64,000 nucleotides of DNA from Vespula vulgaris (Eukaryota > Arthropoda > Insecta > Hymenoptera > Vespidae): positions 1,168,274 to 1,232,273 of the forward strand of contig NC_066593.1 of assembly GCF_905475345.1 (NCBI RefSeq). The letters are read 5' to 3'. Below are positions 13,994-27,099 of this stretch, in pieces (the first letter of the stretch is position 1; every line of letters starts with the position of its first letter). Made by a program: the position numbers and the translations under genes. The notes beneath the pieces were generated by a model. The model was not told where the DNA came from, ran no database searches, and saw only the letters and a list, made by a program, of their open reading frames with translations.

Positions 13994-14406
13994 GACGACG
14001 ACGAGGACAATATCGACGACGAGGACATCGTCTTCTATCGAAAGAATATTTTCCTTCTTTCTTTTTACACCTTCCTTCACGATGGAGAGCTCCGCACGTC
14101 TCTCGTTTTTCTTTTCACTTTCTTCGTCCTTTTCTCTTGACCTTCTTCCTTTCTGCCTCTTGACCACGCACTTCTCTTTTTCTTTCTTTCTCTCTCTCTC
14201 TCTCTCTTTCACACACGCAGTCACGCACGCACGCACACACACGCACACACTACTCTATCTTCTCGGAAGCGCGTTCGATCAGCTGATCACAATAACGCAC
14301 CGCACCGCGATCACGACTACCGCCATTGTCACGTCACGACGCACACTGCACTCGCTCTCCGATCAACGAGCCACCAACGGATCGAGCTACCCCCACCACT
14401 GGCCTT

Positions 14407-14437
<31 letters not shown>

Positions 14438-15290
14438 ACTCCGAAACCGCCAACCATTGCCCCGCCTCTTTATCTCACCCCACCCTACCCCACTCTTCTC
14501 TATCACGATAGCTTCGTCCTTTTCCATCTTCTTCTTCTTCTTCTTCTTCTATTTTCTTCTTAGCAGTCATCGTTTAACGTCCTCTTTCATATCTCTATTC
14601 CCTACATTTCGTTCTCTCTTTATCCTTCTTCCTTTTACTCCTTCTCTCGAATCTACGACATCTTTTAATTTTTATTCTTATTACGTCTAATGCGATGTCG
14701 AGTCGTTGGTTAAAATTCTCGTTTTTTCTTGCAACGAAACCTCGTTGAATTTCTACGAACGCAATTTTTCTTTTTTTCTTTTTTCGTCTTTTTTTTTTCC
14801 TTTCTTGTAAACGTTCGAAACAAAGATGAATTCGTACGTCTTTGTTACGTTACGAAATCGTTTACAAAACTTTCACTGCGAAGTTAATCAGTTATGTTCG
14901 ATCGATCGAATTGTTTTCTTTTTGTGTATTGTAAATAAAAAGATACGTCACGTTGGCGCGCAATTTCAACTATGTCGTTCTGTTGATCGCACAAGATCAT
15001 GCGCAATCGTAGTGTAAGCCGATTTTGGTTATGAATATATCTCGTCTTGATTGATGTCTTTTTTTATTTTTTATCACGTTATAAGGTATCGAGATTAAAC
15101 GTAAAAGCAATTGATCGAAGAAGATGGCCTTTTTACCGAATTTGACTAACGTAATTATAAATATTTATCATGTTACAATTGATATTTCTTAACATAACCT
15201 AGCAGCTTTATCAATAATACCAATGTATCGTTTATATTGACGTTAATTATATTGTATTTAATCCGTGAACAAATTGTTATTTATATACAG
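13662..15290. promoter_or_regulatory. Divergent promoter and 5' UTR region, tetraspanin (minus) / mRpS24 (plus)
   Basis: The two genes are transcribed away from each other from this roughly 1.6 kb interval. It includes a (GAC/GTC)n trinucleotide block at about 13818-14032, a GC-richer stretch at about 14210-14400, a perfect 12-base palindrome GATCAGCTGATC at 14277-14288 with an E-box-type CAGCTG core, a nearby CRE-like CACGTCAC, and a (CT)n tract at 14413-14438. An acceptor-like TATACAG directly before the mRpS24 ATG suggests an upstream, mostly non-coding mRpS24 exon somewhere between about 14.8 and 15.25 kb. Transcription start sites cannot be placed from sequence alone. Confidence 0.4.
13818..14032. 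repeat. (GAC)n-type trinucleotide block upstream of the tetraspanin
   Basis: About 215 bases of ACG/ACA/ATG trinucleotides. It reads as poly-Thr, poly-Ser or poly-Val in different frames. All three readings look coding, which marks it as a repeat and not a gene. It lies 160 bases upstream of the tetraspanin ATG, possibly in its 5' UTR. Confidence 0.92.
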
Positions 15291-15829
15291 ATGTCTCTTT
15301 TACAACAACCTTCGTTGCGTCGTTATATACATGTATGCACAGCCCTTAATAAAGTGCAATCTGGTCGTTATAAGCCAACGCCAAAGAGAACTTTTCGTTT
15401 AACATATGAAATGGCTAATCCGCCTCATTACATTGCTCACAGAAAATCATGGAATTCTTGGAATACATGTATGTAGAATGAACGGTAAGAAGTATACGAT
15501 TATTATGGGATAATTATGATTTTACTTGTTCTCGTGATCCAGCAAATATAGTAGATGGCAACAGACCGGCGGAGACTGCATTGGAAGATATATTTATTAG
15601 ACGTTTCGTAACAGGAACTTGGCACAATTTATTTATATCTGAAATAATAATTAAAAGGCAACATAATTTGGTTAGGATTGCTGGTATTATTCAACGTAGT
15701 ATACATCCTAGTAAGATATACTTTCTGACCGGTTACACTGAAGAAGTTTTGAGTCGTTGGCTACAATCCCCTGTGAAAATGGAAATAGTAACGGCGTTTA
15801 AAGACGAAACTGTATATAAGTATATTTAA
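15291..15829 (+). CDS. mRpS24: Mitochondrial ribosomal protein S24 (mRpS24, uS3m)
   Basis: This is a component of the small subunit of the mitochondrial ribosome, nuclear-encoded and imported into mitochondria. There are two exons, 15291-15468 and 15543-15829, split by a 74-base intron (GTATGT...CCAG, phase 1; the split codon reads TCA, Ser). The predicted protein has 154 residues, close to the vertebrate protein (about 167). The N-terminus is basic with few acidic residues (MSLLQQPSLRRYIHVCTALN), which fits a mitochondrial presequence. Diagnostic segments are HYIAHRKSWNSW just before the intron, then ALEDIFIRRFVTGTW, YFLTGYTEE and the C-terminal VYKYI. They match the family motifs HYIAHRKGW, ED.FLRKF..GT, YFLVGY and VVYKYL. 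The ATG at 15291 follows an acceptor-like TATACAG, so a 5' exon may exist upstream. It is divergent from the tetraspanin and convergent with twin. Confidence 0.95.
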
Positions 15830-15920
15830 GAACTAAATAAAGTTGCGAATAACTGATATAAGCGTTGTAAAAATATGTAATAAAAATGTATATAATAAAA
15901 GCATATAAATTGTTATGCTT
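15830..15920 (+). terminator. mRpS24 3' UTR with three AATAAA signals
   Basis: AATAAA hexamers lie at 15836-15841 (immediately after the stop codon), 15879-15884 and 15894-15899. The 3' UTR therefore appears very short, about 30-90 bases. The actual cleavage site is not visible in the sequence. Confidence 0.6.
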
Positions 15921-15992
15921 CATCTTATTTGTAAATATATTCTGAGATGGGAAAATATCTTGCAAAGGTGATGTCTCTTTAAATCTTTTTCA

Positions 15993-18900
15993 TTTATTTT
16001 GCATCGCTTAGTAAATCATTACATTTGATCATGATTCAAATGCAGCCCATATACAATCATTGCATTTTTAATAAAAAGTAAAGTATATGCCACTTTTAAA
16101 ATGTATGTTCAAATAACACGAAAGGGTATTTAAGTGCGGACTGACAGAGCATTCGATCATGATATAATTTTACACATTCTCTCCTTGGTTATGTCTTTAC
16201 AACTTTTGTTTACCAATATTCAATCAGGACCGTGTAGCTACATATTTGTACTTTCCATGTTTTCTTGAGTATTATTTCATTTCGAATGCTTAACAAAGAG
16301 AGACTTCTAATGGTTGATTAATCTGTGCTTCGCTATGCCCTACGATTACAATGTTTAGATTCGTTTATATAAAAGGGAAGTACAAATCATGTCTGTACAT
16401 TAGTCACAATCACAATGTTTATTACATAATACAATGCAATTATTTTCCTATTGTACGATGAAATGGTGTTTATTGTACGTACGGTATTGATTAAATGCAT
16501 GATGTACTTAAGAAGATATCTAAATTTGAAAGATTTAAAAGTTACTTTTTCGTTATATTTAGATGTGTGAATTAAAAAACTACAATTAATATATTAATTA
16601 TCGAGAAGTTATTAGCTTCTAGAAACGATTGGGTGACAGTAGAAGAACTATTGTCATTATTTCTACGTTAATCAATTAGGTCTTTCTATCGATCACAAGG
16701 TCGCATATCACTCTTACACAAGAATCAAGTTAATGTATATACGTTTCGCAAAGAAATGCTTTTTTTCCCGAATAATTCTTTTTTACTCTTCAATTACCGA
16801 AAGTTAATTTTTGAAAGCTTACACGAAACCTGATTGAATTTACAGATTTAGCACTTTGAGGACGCAAGAATTGTGTTCCAATGTTTACAATTTTTGAACG
16901 TTTTTTTTTTTTATAAAAGTACAGGCTGAAATGTGCTGTGCTCATCTTATTATTATTTTGTATAACTTAATTCTTATCTATGGAAGTCAAATATCGACAC
17001 TCGTGCAATACCACATATGAGGTCAGGAATCGCTTGTATCTTTTGTTTTATTATTATTATTACCTCGGACAGTCTAATTCGTTCTTTTTTATCTCAGAAT
17101 TACATACCTTATATTCTCTTTATACCTTCGTAAACAAATAAAACTTTCATCGAAGCAAATCAAGTCATCTCAATAATCTCTCCGTTTTAAATGACATGAT
17201 TACATCGAATCGCATATTACTCGTTTACGATTTCATAACACCCTTTAAGTTCCGGCCGAAAAATCAAGAAATAGATTAATCTCATTAAAATTGATGCTTC
17301 GAATGAAAATCTGAATTTACGAGAATACTAAAATTTATTTAAATGTTTTTTAATAACTTCTATAAAAATTTCTTTTTTTTTTCTCTTCAAGTTTGATAAT
17401 AAACAAAATGTTTCTTGATTAGTTGAATAATATAAACTTATGCAGTATTGCATACATAGTGTCCCTTTGTGTAATTATATATATATATTATATTCTTAAG
17501 TAAGTTATATCATATTATACCTAAATTGCAGAGTACAGAGAAGAACAGGCATTAATTACACGTTATAAAGTTGGAAATTATACAAATACACTAAACATTC
17601 CAAGCAACAGAACACAGTGTTCGCATTGTACAGAATCTCACAAAGAATATTTATTATAATTACGTAAAAATATCTACTTAATATTAACTCTTCTAAGACT
17701 AATATATTTGAATGATATACATGCTGGAGATGCTCAGAAGATGTATAATAAATAAGGCAAATGAAAAGATTCTTTTTCTAGAAATATGCCCAAAAAACAG
17801 ATAATAAATTGAAAATAAAATACTTTTAAAGGTACTCATTGTTCCAATAAAGACAAAAACTATCTAGATATGTATATGCGTGGGTGTGTATATATATATA
17901 TCTATACATTATATGTATATAATATGTATATTATATCTATATAACATATATATACATATATATTCATATTATAAAATATGATTAATTTTTTCTTTTATAA
18001 ATGAAACATTGTTTCTCATTGAAAAGAAGTTTGATAGATCCTTCAAATTTATTTCTATTAGCGGATAATTATATAACATCGTACGGACAATAAAAGATAA
18101 TTATCTTGTATGATCCATTTCTAAAAAAAAAAAACAATTGTAAATATTTATTGGAACAAATTTGGCAACTATTTAACTCAATTTATATTAATTTCTATTA
18201 TTACAAAGAAATATAAGAACAATGTAACATCAGTTCTGCCGTATATATTAATTACTTTACAATTAAAAATATTTTACATTTTACTTTGAAGATTGTAATA
18301 AATTGATTTTCAGTTAAAATAAAACGTTATATTCTCATGTTAAAGGATTTATCAAACCTTTTTTTTTACAATTGAAGAAAATTTGAAGAACTATAATATA
18401 AAAATGAAAGCATTTGGAAATGATTCTTAAAAGTAATAACTGACAGAAAAACTTCTTACAATTACTTAAGATCTTTGTATATATTTTTGTAACATTTTAT
18501 AATTGAAAAAGTGAAAGAGAAAGAGAGAGGGAGAGAGAGAGAGAGAGAGAAGAGAGAGACATATGGGCAGTAAGACATGGTATCACTGTAAGATCAATAT
18601 TATGCATAAACTAGTACACAAAGCGTTTAGATTCTTTACAATATTTTTTGTTAATAATTATTCACATAAATTATATCAGTTATAATTTAATACTGATCTC
18701 GGAAAAATCTATATATCGAGGAATAAAGAGTAATAAAAATATATTATCAATAAACATTGCACATAATATTGATGTAAGTGATACAAGTAACTTACTTAGT
18801 GTACATATCATTTAAGCTACAGGCGTCGTGACACGGAAAGGCTACCACGATTTATAAGTTAATTATCGATTCTTCAGAGCTTCCCAGTACTCAAGCTAAT

Positions 18901-21143
18901 TGTATGGTAATCGTTAGTACTTCATTGTTATAGTCTTATTGTAAGCCAAAATGCATAAGAGCACGATCGTTATCTAATAGCGTTTTTTGTATATCTATTT
19001 AAATAATAAGGCTTACTAAGTGCTGCTTAAAGTGCAACGATATATTGTTCATATTTTTAAATGAACATAATTTAACCGATTTATATCGCTTTACAATTGC
19101 ATGTAATAATTATATTGGTCTAAACTTAACCATTTATATATTTATATTCTAAGTAATGAAATACTAGCAGATTACTCATAGACTCATAGACTCATAGTTT
19201 AGCATATATAAGACACACTTAGCAAGAAAGTATATTTAAAAAGTTTTATAAATACCTAGTATTTTAAATGCTGATATATAAATTTCTTTATTATAACATA
19301 ATCTATTCGTCCGTAAGAGAGATATTTGTTTGTTTGTTTGTTTGCTTGTTGGTTTGTTCTTTTTTTTTTTTTTTTTTTTTAATGTATTGCAGTTGATTAG
19401 CATTCGTATGAATTCATGAAATCTTTTGGTTTTGTAATAATTAAATTAAATACGTTCTCGATGACAAAACATTCATAAAACATGTGTTTTTTAACAACAA
19501 ATATTCTTACAATAATATATTATGCTATATAGGATGTCACCTATATTTATTATAATGAAACATTCAATTGCCGCAAAACGATTGATATTGTTTTATAAAT
19601 TAGATCAAATATCTATCATTTATTCATTCTAAATAAACTTTAGTATGAAAAAATAAACTTTAGTTGGAAATTTTTCGTCACCGTTTTCGTAAAGGTGAAA
19701 GAAATGATATATGTTTCTTTTTTTTTTGTTTACGATTAGTTAAAACGATATGACGATTATGTATTTGTTGCGATTGAAATGTTTGATGTTAAATATATTG
19801 CAAGAGAAATAGTATTAATGTATTACGTTAGGCCCGAAGTCATTAAGCTATATAAAGTTTCATACATTTTTTTCCAAGGACCGTGTACTTGTCACATGAA
19901 AATGTATTGTGAATGAATGAATGTACAGTTCAGAATGCCATTTCTACGATCGTTAATTAAAACTATAAGATAATAGTCTACTTTATACAACATTTACTAC
20001 ACATACGTCTTTGACAAATAAATGTTTGACTACTCGTATAATTCAGTTGTGTATTTACGAATTTTACATATGGTAACCATCGTAATCATTGCACTCGTAC
20101 TAAAAATTTATTTTCGATATACATATATATTTTCTTAAGATATTTAATATAATAAATTGCCAATTTTTTTATTTACTGCTTTCAACGATAATACATGGCA
20201 TCAAATGTATCGTCAAATAATATATATTTTTGACGAAAGAAATGTAATTGTACATGACGTGAACATTTCAGGTATTTAATACCTATAATATTTATCTACT
20301 TTACAACTGAATTATCAAGTAGTAAATTGGATGTGATATATTATATTAATAATTGGAACTGAACATACCTAATGATGAATGTCAACTGATATATCTCAAT
20401 GTTACTATGATAGACGAACATCGTTACATTTTACCATACTTACAATTACATTTGCTACAAATATCATCTATTTCCTTATATAACATTATCATTATCAATA
20501 TAAGTGGCCAATAAGAACAGATTTGTACTTGCATTGAAATTGTTAAGTCAACTCCGATCACTTCGCACAGCCCAGTATAGCGTGTATGTTTTCATATTTT
20601 TTTGTTTTCTTTTGTTTAAAAATACAATTTGTCATTGGATGGCAGCATTCTTATCAAAAGTTGGCTTGGAGAATGTTGTAATGACATTTAGGAAGAGATT
20701 AGGATTTTTTCTAGTAGATACTAGTTTGTTAGTTAATAAATATGTGAAATTGTTCCAATTGTTTATGACGATATCACAGAGGCTTGATCGGAATATCATT
20801 TTTGTAGGAAAATAGGTGTATCTACATATTATGATGGTAATAGAGAGTTTATGGTACTCTTAATATGGGAAGTTAGTTCTTAAAAATGCAATACACTATA
20901 CATGGGCTAAACGCATTACAACACGACTCCCTTCACCTGGTCATTAGAATTATTCATCAATATGTCTGTCAGCATGTTGAATGTGCGGCAATGTGGAGTA
21001 TTCGTAATATTCGCTATTAGAATAGTAGTCGACTGCGAGTGATATTGCTAGAGCCTGAAGTAAGAGAAGGAGTGATAAGGATTTCATTTTTATTATTGTA
21101 TATCATTCCCTTGTTATTACTTGGGTCTAGATCGCAGCGGCTG
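15993..21143 (-). other. Probable long 3' UTR of twin (about 5.1 kb)
   Basis: Between the twin stop codon (21144-21146) and the mRpS24 3' end lie 5.1 kb with no convincing gene on either strand. The tract is AT-rich and nearly free of the GA/CT microsatellites that fill the flanks. One compound GA tract remains at about 18515-18559, and a poly-T/TTTG block lies at about 19326-19380. The most distal minus-strand AATAAA near mRpS24 is at 15998-15993. Other minus-strand AATAAA hexamers further upstream would allow shorter isoforms. The UTR assignment is inferred from position and composition. A separate unrecognised gene or non-coding RNA is not excluded. Confidence 0.45.
18515..18559. repeat. 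(GA)n microsatellite inside the presumed twin 3' UTR
   Basis: This is the only sizeable GA/CT tract between about 15.0 and 24.3 kb. Confidence 0.9.
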
Positions 21144-21220
21144 CTACCTGCGTGAGATCAAACCGTTGCTTGTTCCTACTGTTGGTGTCATTTCTAGTTC
21201 TACTAACAATGGAAAGTGGT
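21144..21220 (-). CDS. twin: twin terminal coding exon with catalytic His
   Basis: This exon is 77 bases. The split Asp codon is followed by HFPLLVELEMTPTVGTSNGL, then ISRR and the TAG stop at 21146-21144. The Asp-His pair at the start is the conserved SDH catalytic motif of this nuclease superfamily. The short tail is typical of CNOT6 proteins. Confidence 0.95.
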
Positions 21221-24200
21221 CTGAAAAATAATATCGTTACGTTGTTAAGATCTTTCACTGATATCTTTCGTGTGAATTAAACAATTTTATAAAAACATAT
21301 GCTTACCAGATGGTACGTGCGGATGCGGACAACCTACCACTTTATGTTCTCTAAACCAATCAGCGCTTAACGGCCCTAAAAGTCCCAACGGTACCATACT
21401 CTGTTTCGAATAGAAAATGTAATCTATTATGCCCTTAAAATCAAACCTGCAAAAAGGTAAATTTTTCTTTCTTAATATATCAATAAAAACGAGGACAAAT
21501 AACAATGAATTTTATTTCAAGTAAAATATATGCGCAACTTACGTGTAATTAGTGTAAGGCATAATATCTTCGCTGTAGGCAGATGCAAGTTTGAAAGAAT
21601 GTGTAAATTCATTAGGTTTATCGCAACCAGAGATCTTTTGTAAGCATGATTTATAAGCTAAGTCCTTAAAATCGCGATGATCGGCCGCAACACGTCCCGA
21701 CGTAAGAAATTCAATGACACCTATTTTTTAATAGATACGAATGATTTATTTGCAATAATTTAATATCATTTTTTTTTTTTTTTTATAAATAATATTAAAA
21801 TGATTTACCTGAATCGGGTAGGGAATTAAAATCACCACAAAGTAGAAGCTGCACGTTGGAAGAGTCTGGCTTGTGACCAGGTCGGAAAGACTGGCCAGCT
21901 TGGTCCAAAATGGAACGTAATTCATTACTTAGCATCATTGTTTGTATCAACTTAACATCACAAAATTCAGGATCCCAATGAATGTGGGCTGTGCAAACTA
22001 AAATTGGCTGTTGTACTTGTGCTGGATCTGACGGTAGACCTGTATAAACAAACGTATTCGTATTAATAATTATAAAATAATTAATGCGAAAAAAAAATTT
22101 GTGTGTTTTATTACAAATAATATTCTTCTATATATTAATTTCGATAAACGACGTAGAAAATATTTTATTAAAAATTTCTCATGCAAAAGAAATATTGGTT
22201 CCGGCCGGGATCGAACTGGCGACCTTCTGCGTGTAAAGCAGACGTGATAACCGCTACACTACGGAACCTCATTGGAAAGTATTTCTTAGAGATAAAACTA
22301 GTTATGCCATTTAAAAAAAAAATCAATAATGTCGAACAAATTAATAATATTTTCGAAAATATTACAATATAATCTTTTATTTCAAAACATCGGAATCGGA
22401 AATCATACAAGAAATAATAATATATCCTACTTCGTATAAGAAATTTATTTATAAATTATAACAAATAATTTGATATATGTGTGTGTGTGTGTGTGTGTGT
22501 AGAGATATCTTGTTACATACATTTTAGTTTTACATTACTAATAAAAAAAAAAAGGACTGTTAGAATATAATGTTATGTTTAAATATCTTACTAATTTTAA
22601 TAGAATTATGTACTTTTTATCTATCTTTGTAGAAGTTTGTTTTTTAAAAGAAAAATTATTGCAAACGGAAGTATATTAGATTTGCAATAAAAAAATACTA
22701 GAACTTTTTGTTTGTTTACACGTAAAAAGGTGGGTATATAATCGATACATAATATCTTTTTATAGGTTACTTGTTTAAAAAATGACGATTAAAGTAAATA
22801 CTCCATAAAGCAAAAAACAAGGATAAGCTATCAGAGGACGTTGATTGTTTTCTCCAGACATAGTAGATAAAAGTCTAGAAGCTGACAAAGTCGCCCAAGC
22901 CACAGCCATTGCTGCAACGACTAAACCGATGGTACCACGAAGAGTAGTAAAAATACTAACTGCTGAAAGTGCTACAACAGGTAGTAAACAATAACCTAAT
23001 ACAGATGCCACTGACAATAAAGTAATATTATCGGTGCTACTCATTAACGATAAAAGAATGTACATCAATAGACATGAAATTGTTGCTAAACCGTATACAT
23101 AACCAAAATGAGCTTTAGAACCAGCTAAAAGAAGAAATGCAGCAAGAGCTAAACAAAATGTAACCGGGCCAGCCAAATCGGAATCCTGAAGAAGATAATT
23201 AGCGTCGTCTATTTGTCCTCTCCTATGAAACGGATTTAATACAGCCAACGTCTTTTGTACGATTCTATCGGGATCAATGCCAAGTTCTTCTAACAATGGT
23301 GGTTCTACTTCGTCTCCAAAACCATGGTCACCTACGATTACAATCTGTTCAATATTGCCTCGAAAATAGAAATTTTCTTATGGAATATATTATACCTTTT
23401 GTAAAATCATCTGGTGGATACATTTCACCGGCATAAGGGCCTTGCGTTGGATCTAAATAACTTTTGGGCGAATAAGCATTATATTCTGATTGTTGATCAC
23501 CGTACGTTTGGAATTCAAATTGTTGGTTAGGTTGCTCGAAATCGAATGTCTCGTACTTGTATGGATTCGGATTCGATTGAGCCCAATAATTCTCTTGTCC
23601 AGTGTAACCAGACATCTTGTCGATTTTATTATTCGTAAAATTATTTCTTCCTTGTCACTCTCTTTTTTAAATAACGCAAAAATAACTTCGTTGACGGCAC
23701 GAAACGAAAATCGGTAAAATCATGGTCGGTTAAAACGCTTCAAGTTCAAGAAAAATCCTGTAGATTGCGCTACGTATCGTAGGAGACCGAACATACCGAC
23801 GGTGGTGCACGACATTTTTGTTTGCATTATTATCCGCCGGGATTTTATTTGTCGAGTGTCAGAATCGGTGAATACTTAAATTTTTGTTTCTTTTTTCTTT
23901 TATCTCCTTCGAAAAAATAAATCAAAATGTTACGTATGCAAATCGTAATTATATACATGTAACTATATACGCGTAATTACATACACGTGCTTATATACGC
24001 GTAATTATGTAGAGTGAATAGTTTCATATAAAATAACCTATAAAAAAAAAAAAAAGAAGAAGAAGATGACCTCCGATGACCCGCCAAGAACATTGTCGTA
24101 CGAAATCCACTGTACCAGAAAAAAAAGAAGGTAGATACGCATATATTCTATGTCTCTACAATAATCCGCGTGTTTCGGTTGCGAAATAAGAATTTCAACC

Positions 24201-24389
24201 GATATTTTCTTAACATGGTTATCTACGTAGAAAATGGTCTGTTATGCTTCACGAAGCTTTTTCGTGCGATTACGGGAAGCACACCTGGCTCACATAAACC
24301 TTGGTAAATATAAGGAGGGTGAGAAATAATATTTTTTTTTCTCTTTCTCTCTTGCTCTTATTTATCTTTCGTTTTGGAACAGAGATCGT

Positions 24390-24444
<55 letters not shown>

Positions 24445-24892
24445 TGTGACTCAGCACCTACGCATTATTAACTCACTTATGCCCTAAGTAATCCTTGGCA
24501 CGTGCCAGGAAGTAAGGTGATCGCAATAAAAGAGATGCTAACGGTATGAGATCCTAGGATGGTCATTCTAAATTAACGCCTGAGTGCCTACATCGCCGGA
24601 AATCAGTGCGATAACTTGTTCTCTTACAACAGAGAGATCGTAACAAACCAAGTATTATGCAGTTACTTCGTCTATTTGCAATTAGCCAGAAGGCAAGCGT
24701 TATCTCGCTGAGCAATTAAGGGAGAGTTACAAGGCGTCGGTGGTCGAATAACACGAAGAAATCGACCTCTAACGGGTGGCATGAGAGAGAATTAGACAGA
24801 GAGGGAGAGAGAGAGAGAGAGAGAGAATTAGTTTAAACATTTTAAGGATAACTCGTGGTATCTTCTATCGGCATGATGAAAGAATTAGAGGT

Positions 24893-24945
<53 letters not shown>

Positions 24946-25341
24946 GTATCTATGTATGTATGTATGTATGTGTATATATGTATGTATATGATAAGCATGG
25001 ATATCGAATGTTATCGATTCCTTTTTTATTTTCCTATATAATGCATATTCCATCAAAATTTCGTCGGGGTTTCTATCGATGAACATACGAACGAAACATG
25101 GTATGAACCCCCTCAGTGGGAATGTATCTATTGACATTTCAAATGAAAATTATCGGCGTTATGGCTCTCGAAGTAGAACGATCCGGATTTTGTTTACTCG
25201 TCGAACGTACATAACGTACGTCGTTTGCAATGACACGGTACGATATATCGAGATAACGTGAATTTCAATTCCATCGTTTAAATAAATGCTTCTCTCGGTA
25301 CGTTTGCGTGCAGGTTGTTGAAAAAAGAGACATACAGATAG

Positions 25342-25383
<42 letters not shown>

Positions 25384-27053
25384 TAGCGAAGTAGAATCAA
25401 CGTTGTAATATTTGCCGAAGCGTGACGGATACGATAACAGTGCTTTGTTCGAATAAAAAAAAAAAAAAAAAGAAAAGAACGAAGAACTATAAAAAAAAAA
25501 GAAAAAAGAAAAATAAAAACTAGTGAAAAATAAAAATAAAACAATAGTACGCGGATTAACTCGCATTTAAAAGCAGAGAAGGGATTAGTCGAATGCAGGG
25601 ACATCCTTTTCGCAGCTTCGGACCTGAAAAGTCGCGTCGAATGTTACATACTATTGTATCTACCACGAACGAATCAACCGTAGGAATTCGACGTTTTTTT
25701 CTTTTTCTTTTTTTTTTCAACCGATATTGCATTATATCTGATCGTTCGATGGAACACACACATTTTAACGCATATCTTATCGTTTCGTAATCACGCATTG
25801 ATTGGCAACGATATGTAAAATATTTTTGCATGTGAAAAAAACAAAAAAGGGAAAAGAAAAGAGAAGAAAGGAACGAAGAAACGATAGCCTTGATTTGCAT
25901 AGAAAAATTGTTCATAGAGAAAATTATTACAATCATTAACGGATGTAGATCAGGTAAGTAATTTACATGCAATACTGCCTCCTATTCACTTTCCCGTATA
26001 GGTTTAAAAGATAACTCGCACGCATTATAAATACAGTTACGAAAGTCAACATCCAAACCGCACATACCACTGTAATGTTCTTTAGTCGGTAGAGAACGAT
26101 TATTAACGTTTCATAAAAAAGAAAGAAAAAGAAAAAAAAACCGTGCTTCGCAAACAAAAAATCTTGCTCCGTCTCTCACTTGGACTATTATCTACTGTCC
26201 AAAAAGATACATAACGCAAAAGTTTTATATTCTTTCTCGAAAAAACGATAGTATTAACATCCCCTATCGAAATTGTATTAATCATAATATCGTATATCGT
26301 ATATGTATCGAATCTTGTATCGTGAGAAGAGAAGAAACGATAGAAAGATAATCTCTTTAACAGAAGATTGGAATTATTTCGACGAAGAAAAGAAAAGAAA
26401 AGTAAAAAAAAAAAAAGAGAGAAAAGAGAAAAACAAAGACTTGGAGAAAACGAGATTAACTCGTCGATTAAACACGATTTTGGTGTTCCGCGTAAGTTCG
26501 AAAGAGTATAAAGGAAGGATCGTGTTTGTTTGCGGGCTATAATTAACGAAGAACAGGCTGTTTCATCGGACCTAGGAGCTTTCAACGGACCTACCGCAAG
26601 AAGCTTATGTGCGCGCTGAGCCGTCGTGCGTGATGGTCGCAATTTTCGTTCTGCGAGAGATTAACCACAACGAAGCGAGAACATTTTGTCGAGCTTCTCT
26701 CATCGAAGGATGGTGGTGGTACGAGAAGAAGAACGAGAAGAATGGAAGAAAAATAAAAGAGGAAGGGAAAGATAGAAGGAGAAGGAAGAGAAAGAGATGG
26801 AGGAAATGAAGGTGAAGAAAGAGAAAGAAAGAAAGAAGAAGAAGAGCATATTTCTCGTCAAAGAGCAACGGAGTTTCCGAGACATGCTCCGGAGCACCTG
26901 CCCCTTGAGAAATCCCCATTGGATCCAAGCAATCTTTACGAGGGATCTATAACGAGAGCGTGCAACGTTCTGTCCACTAGTTCTTTCTTCTATCCTTTTC
27001 ATTCTATCTCGAACCGGTTGCCACTGCGAAAAACGCGAGGAAGAGAGAGGGAT

Positions 27054-27099
<46 letters not shown>

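Noticed and set aside
13775..14690. Long overlapping frames (poly-Thr, poly-Ser, poly-Val) on both strands
   Set aside because: They are the (GAC)n trinucleotide block read in several frames. No non-repetitive domain was seen, and the tetraspanin promoter lies here.
15237..15290. Upstream extension of the mRpS24 frame
   Set aside because: The frame opens with TTG, not ATG, and the added residues look like intron. An acceptor-like TATACAG lies directly before the ATG at 15291.
20504..20815. 103-codon plus-strand frame in the twin 3' region
   Set aside because: It is hydrophobic and biased and opens in AT-rich sequence antisense to the presumed twin 3' UTR. There is no recognisable family or splice context.
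23332..23342. Alternative YIPF5 acceptor (TTGAACAG at about 23343)
   Set aside because: Using it puts an in-frame TGA a few codons downstream. The AG at 23333-23332 keeps frame and gives the conserved KGDHGFGDEVEPP segment.
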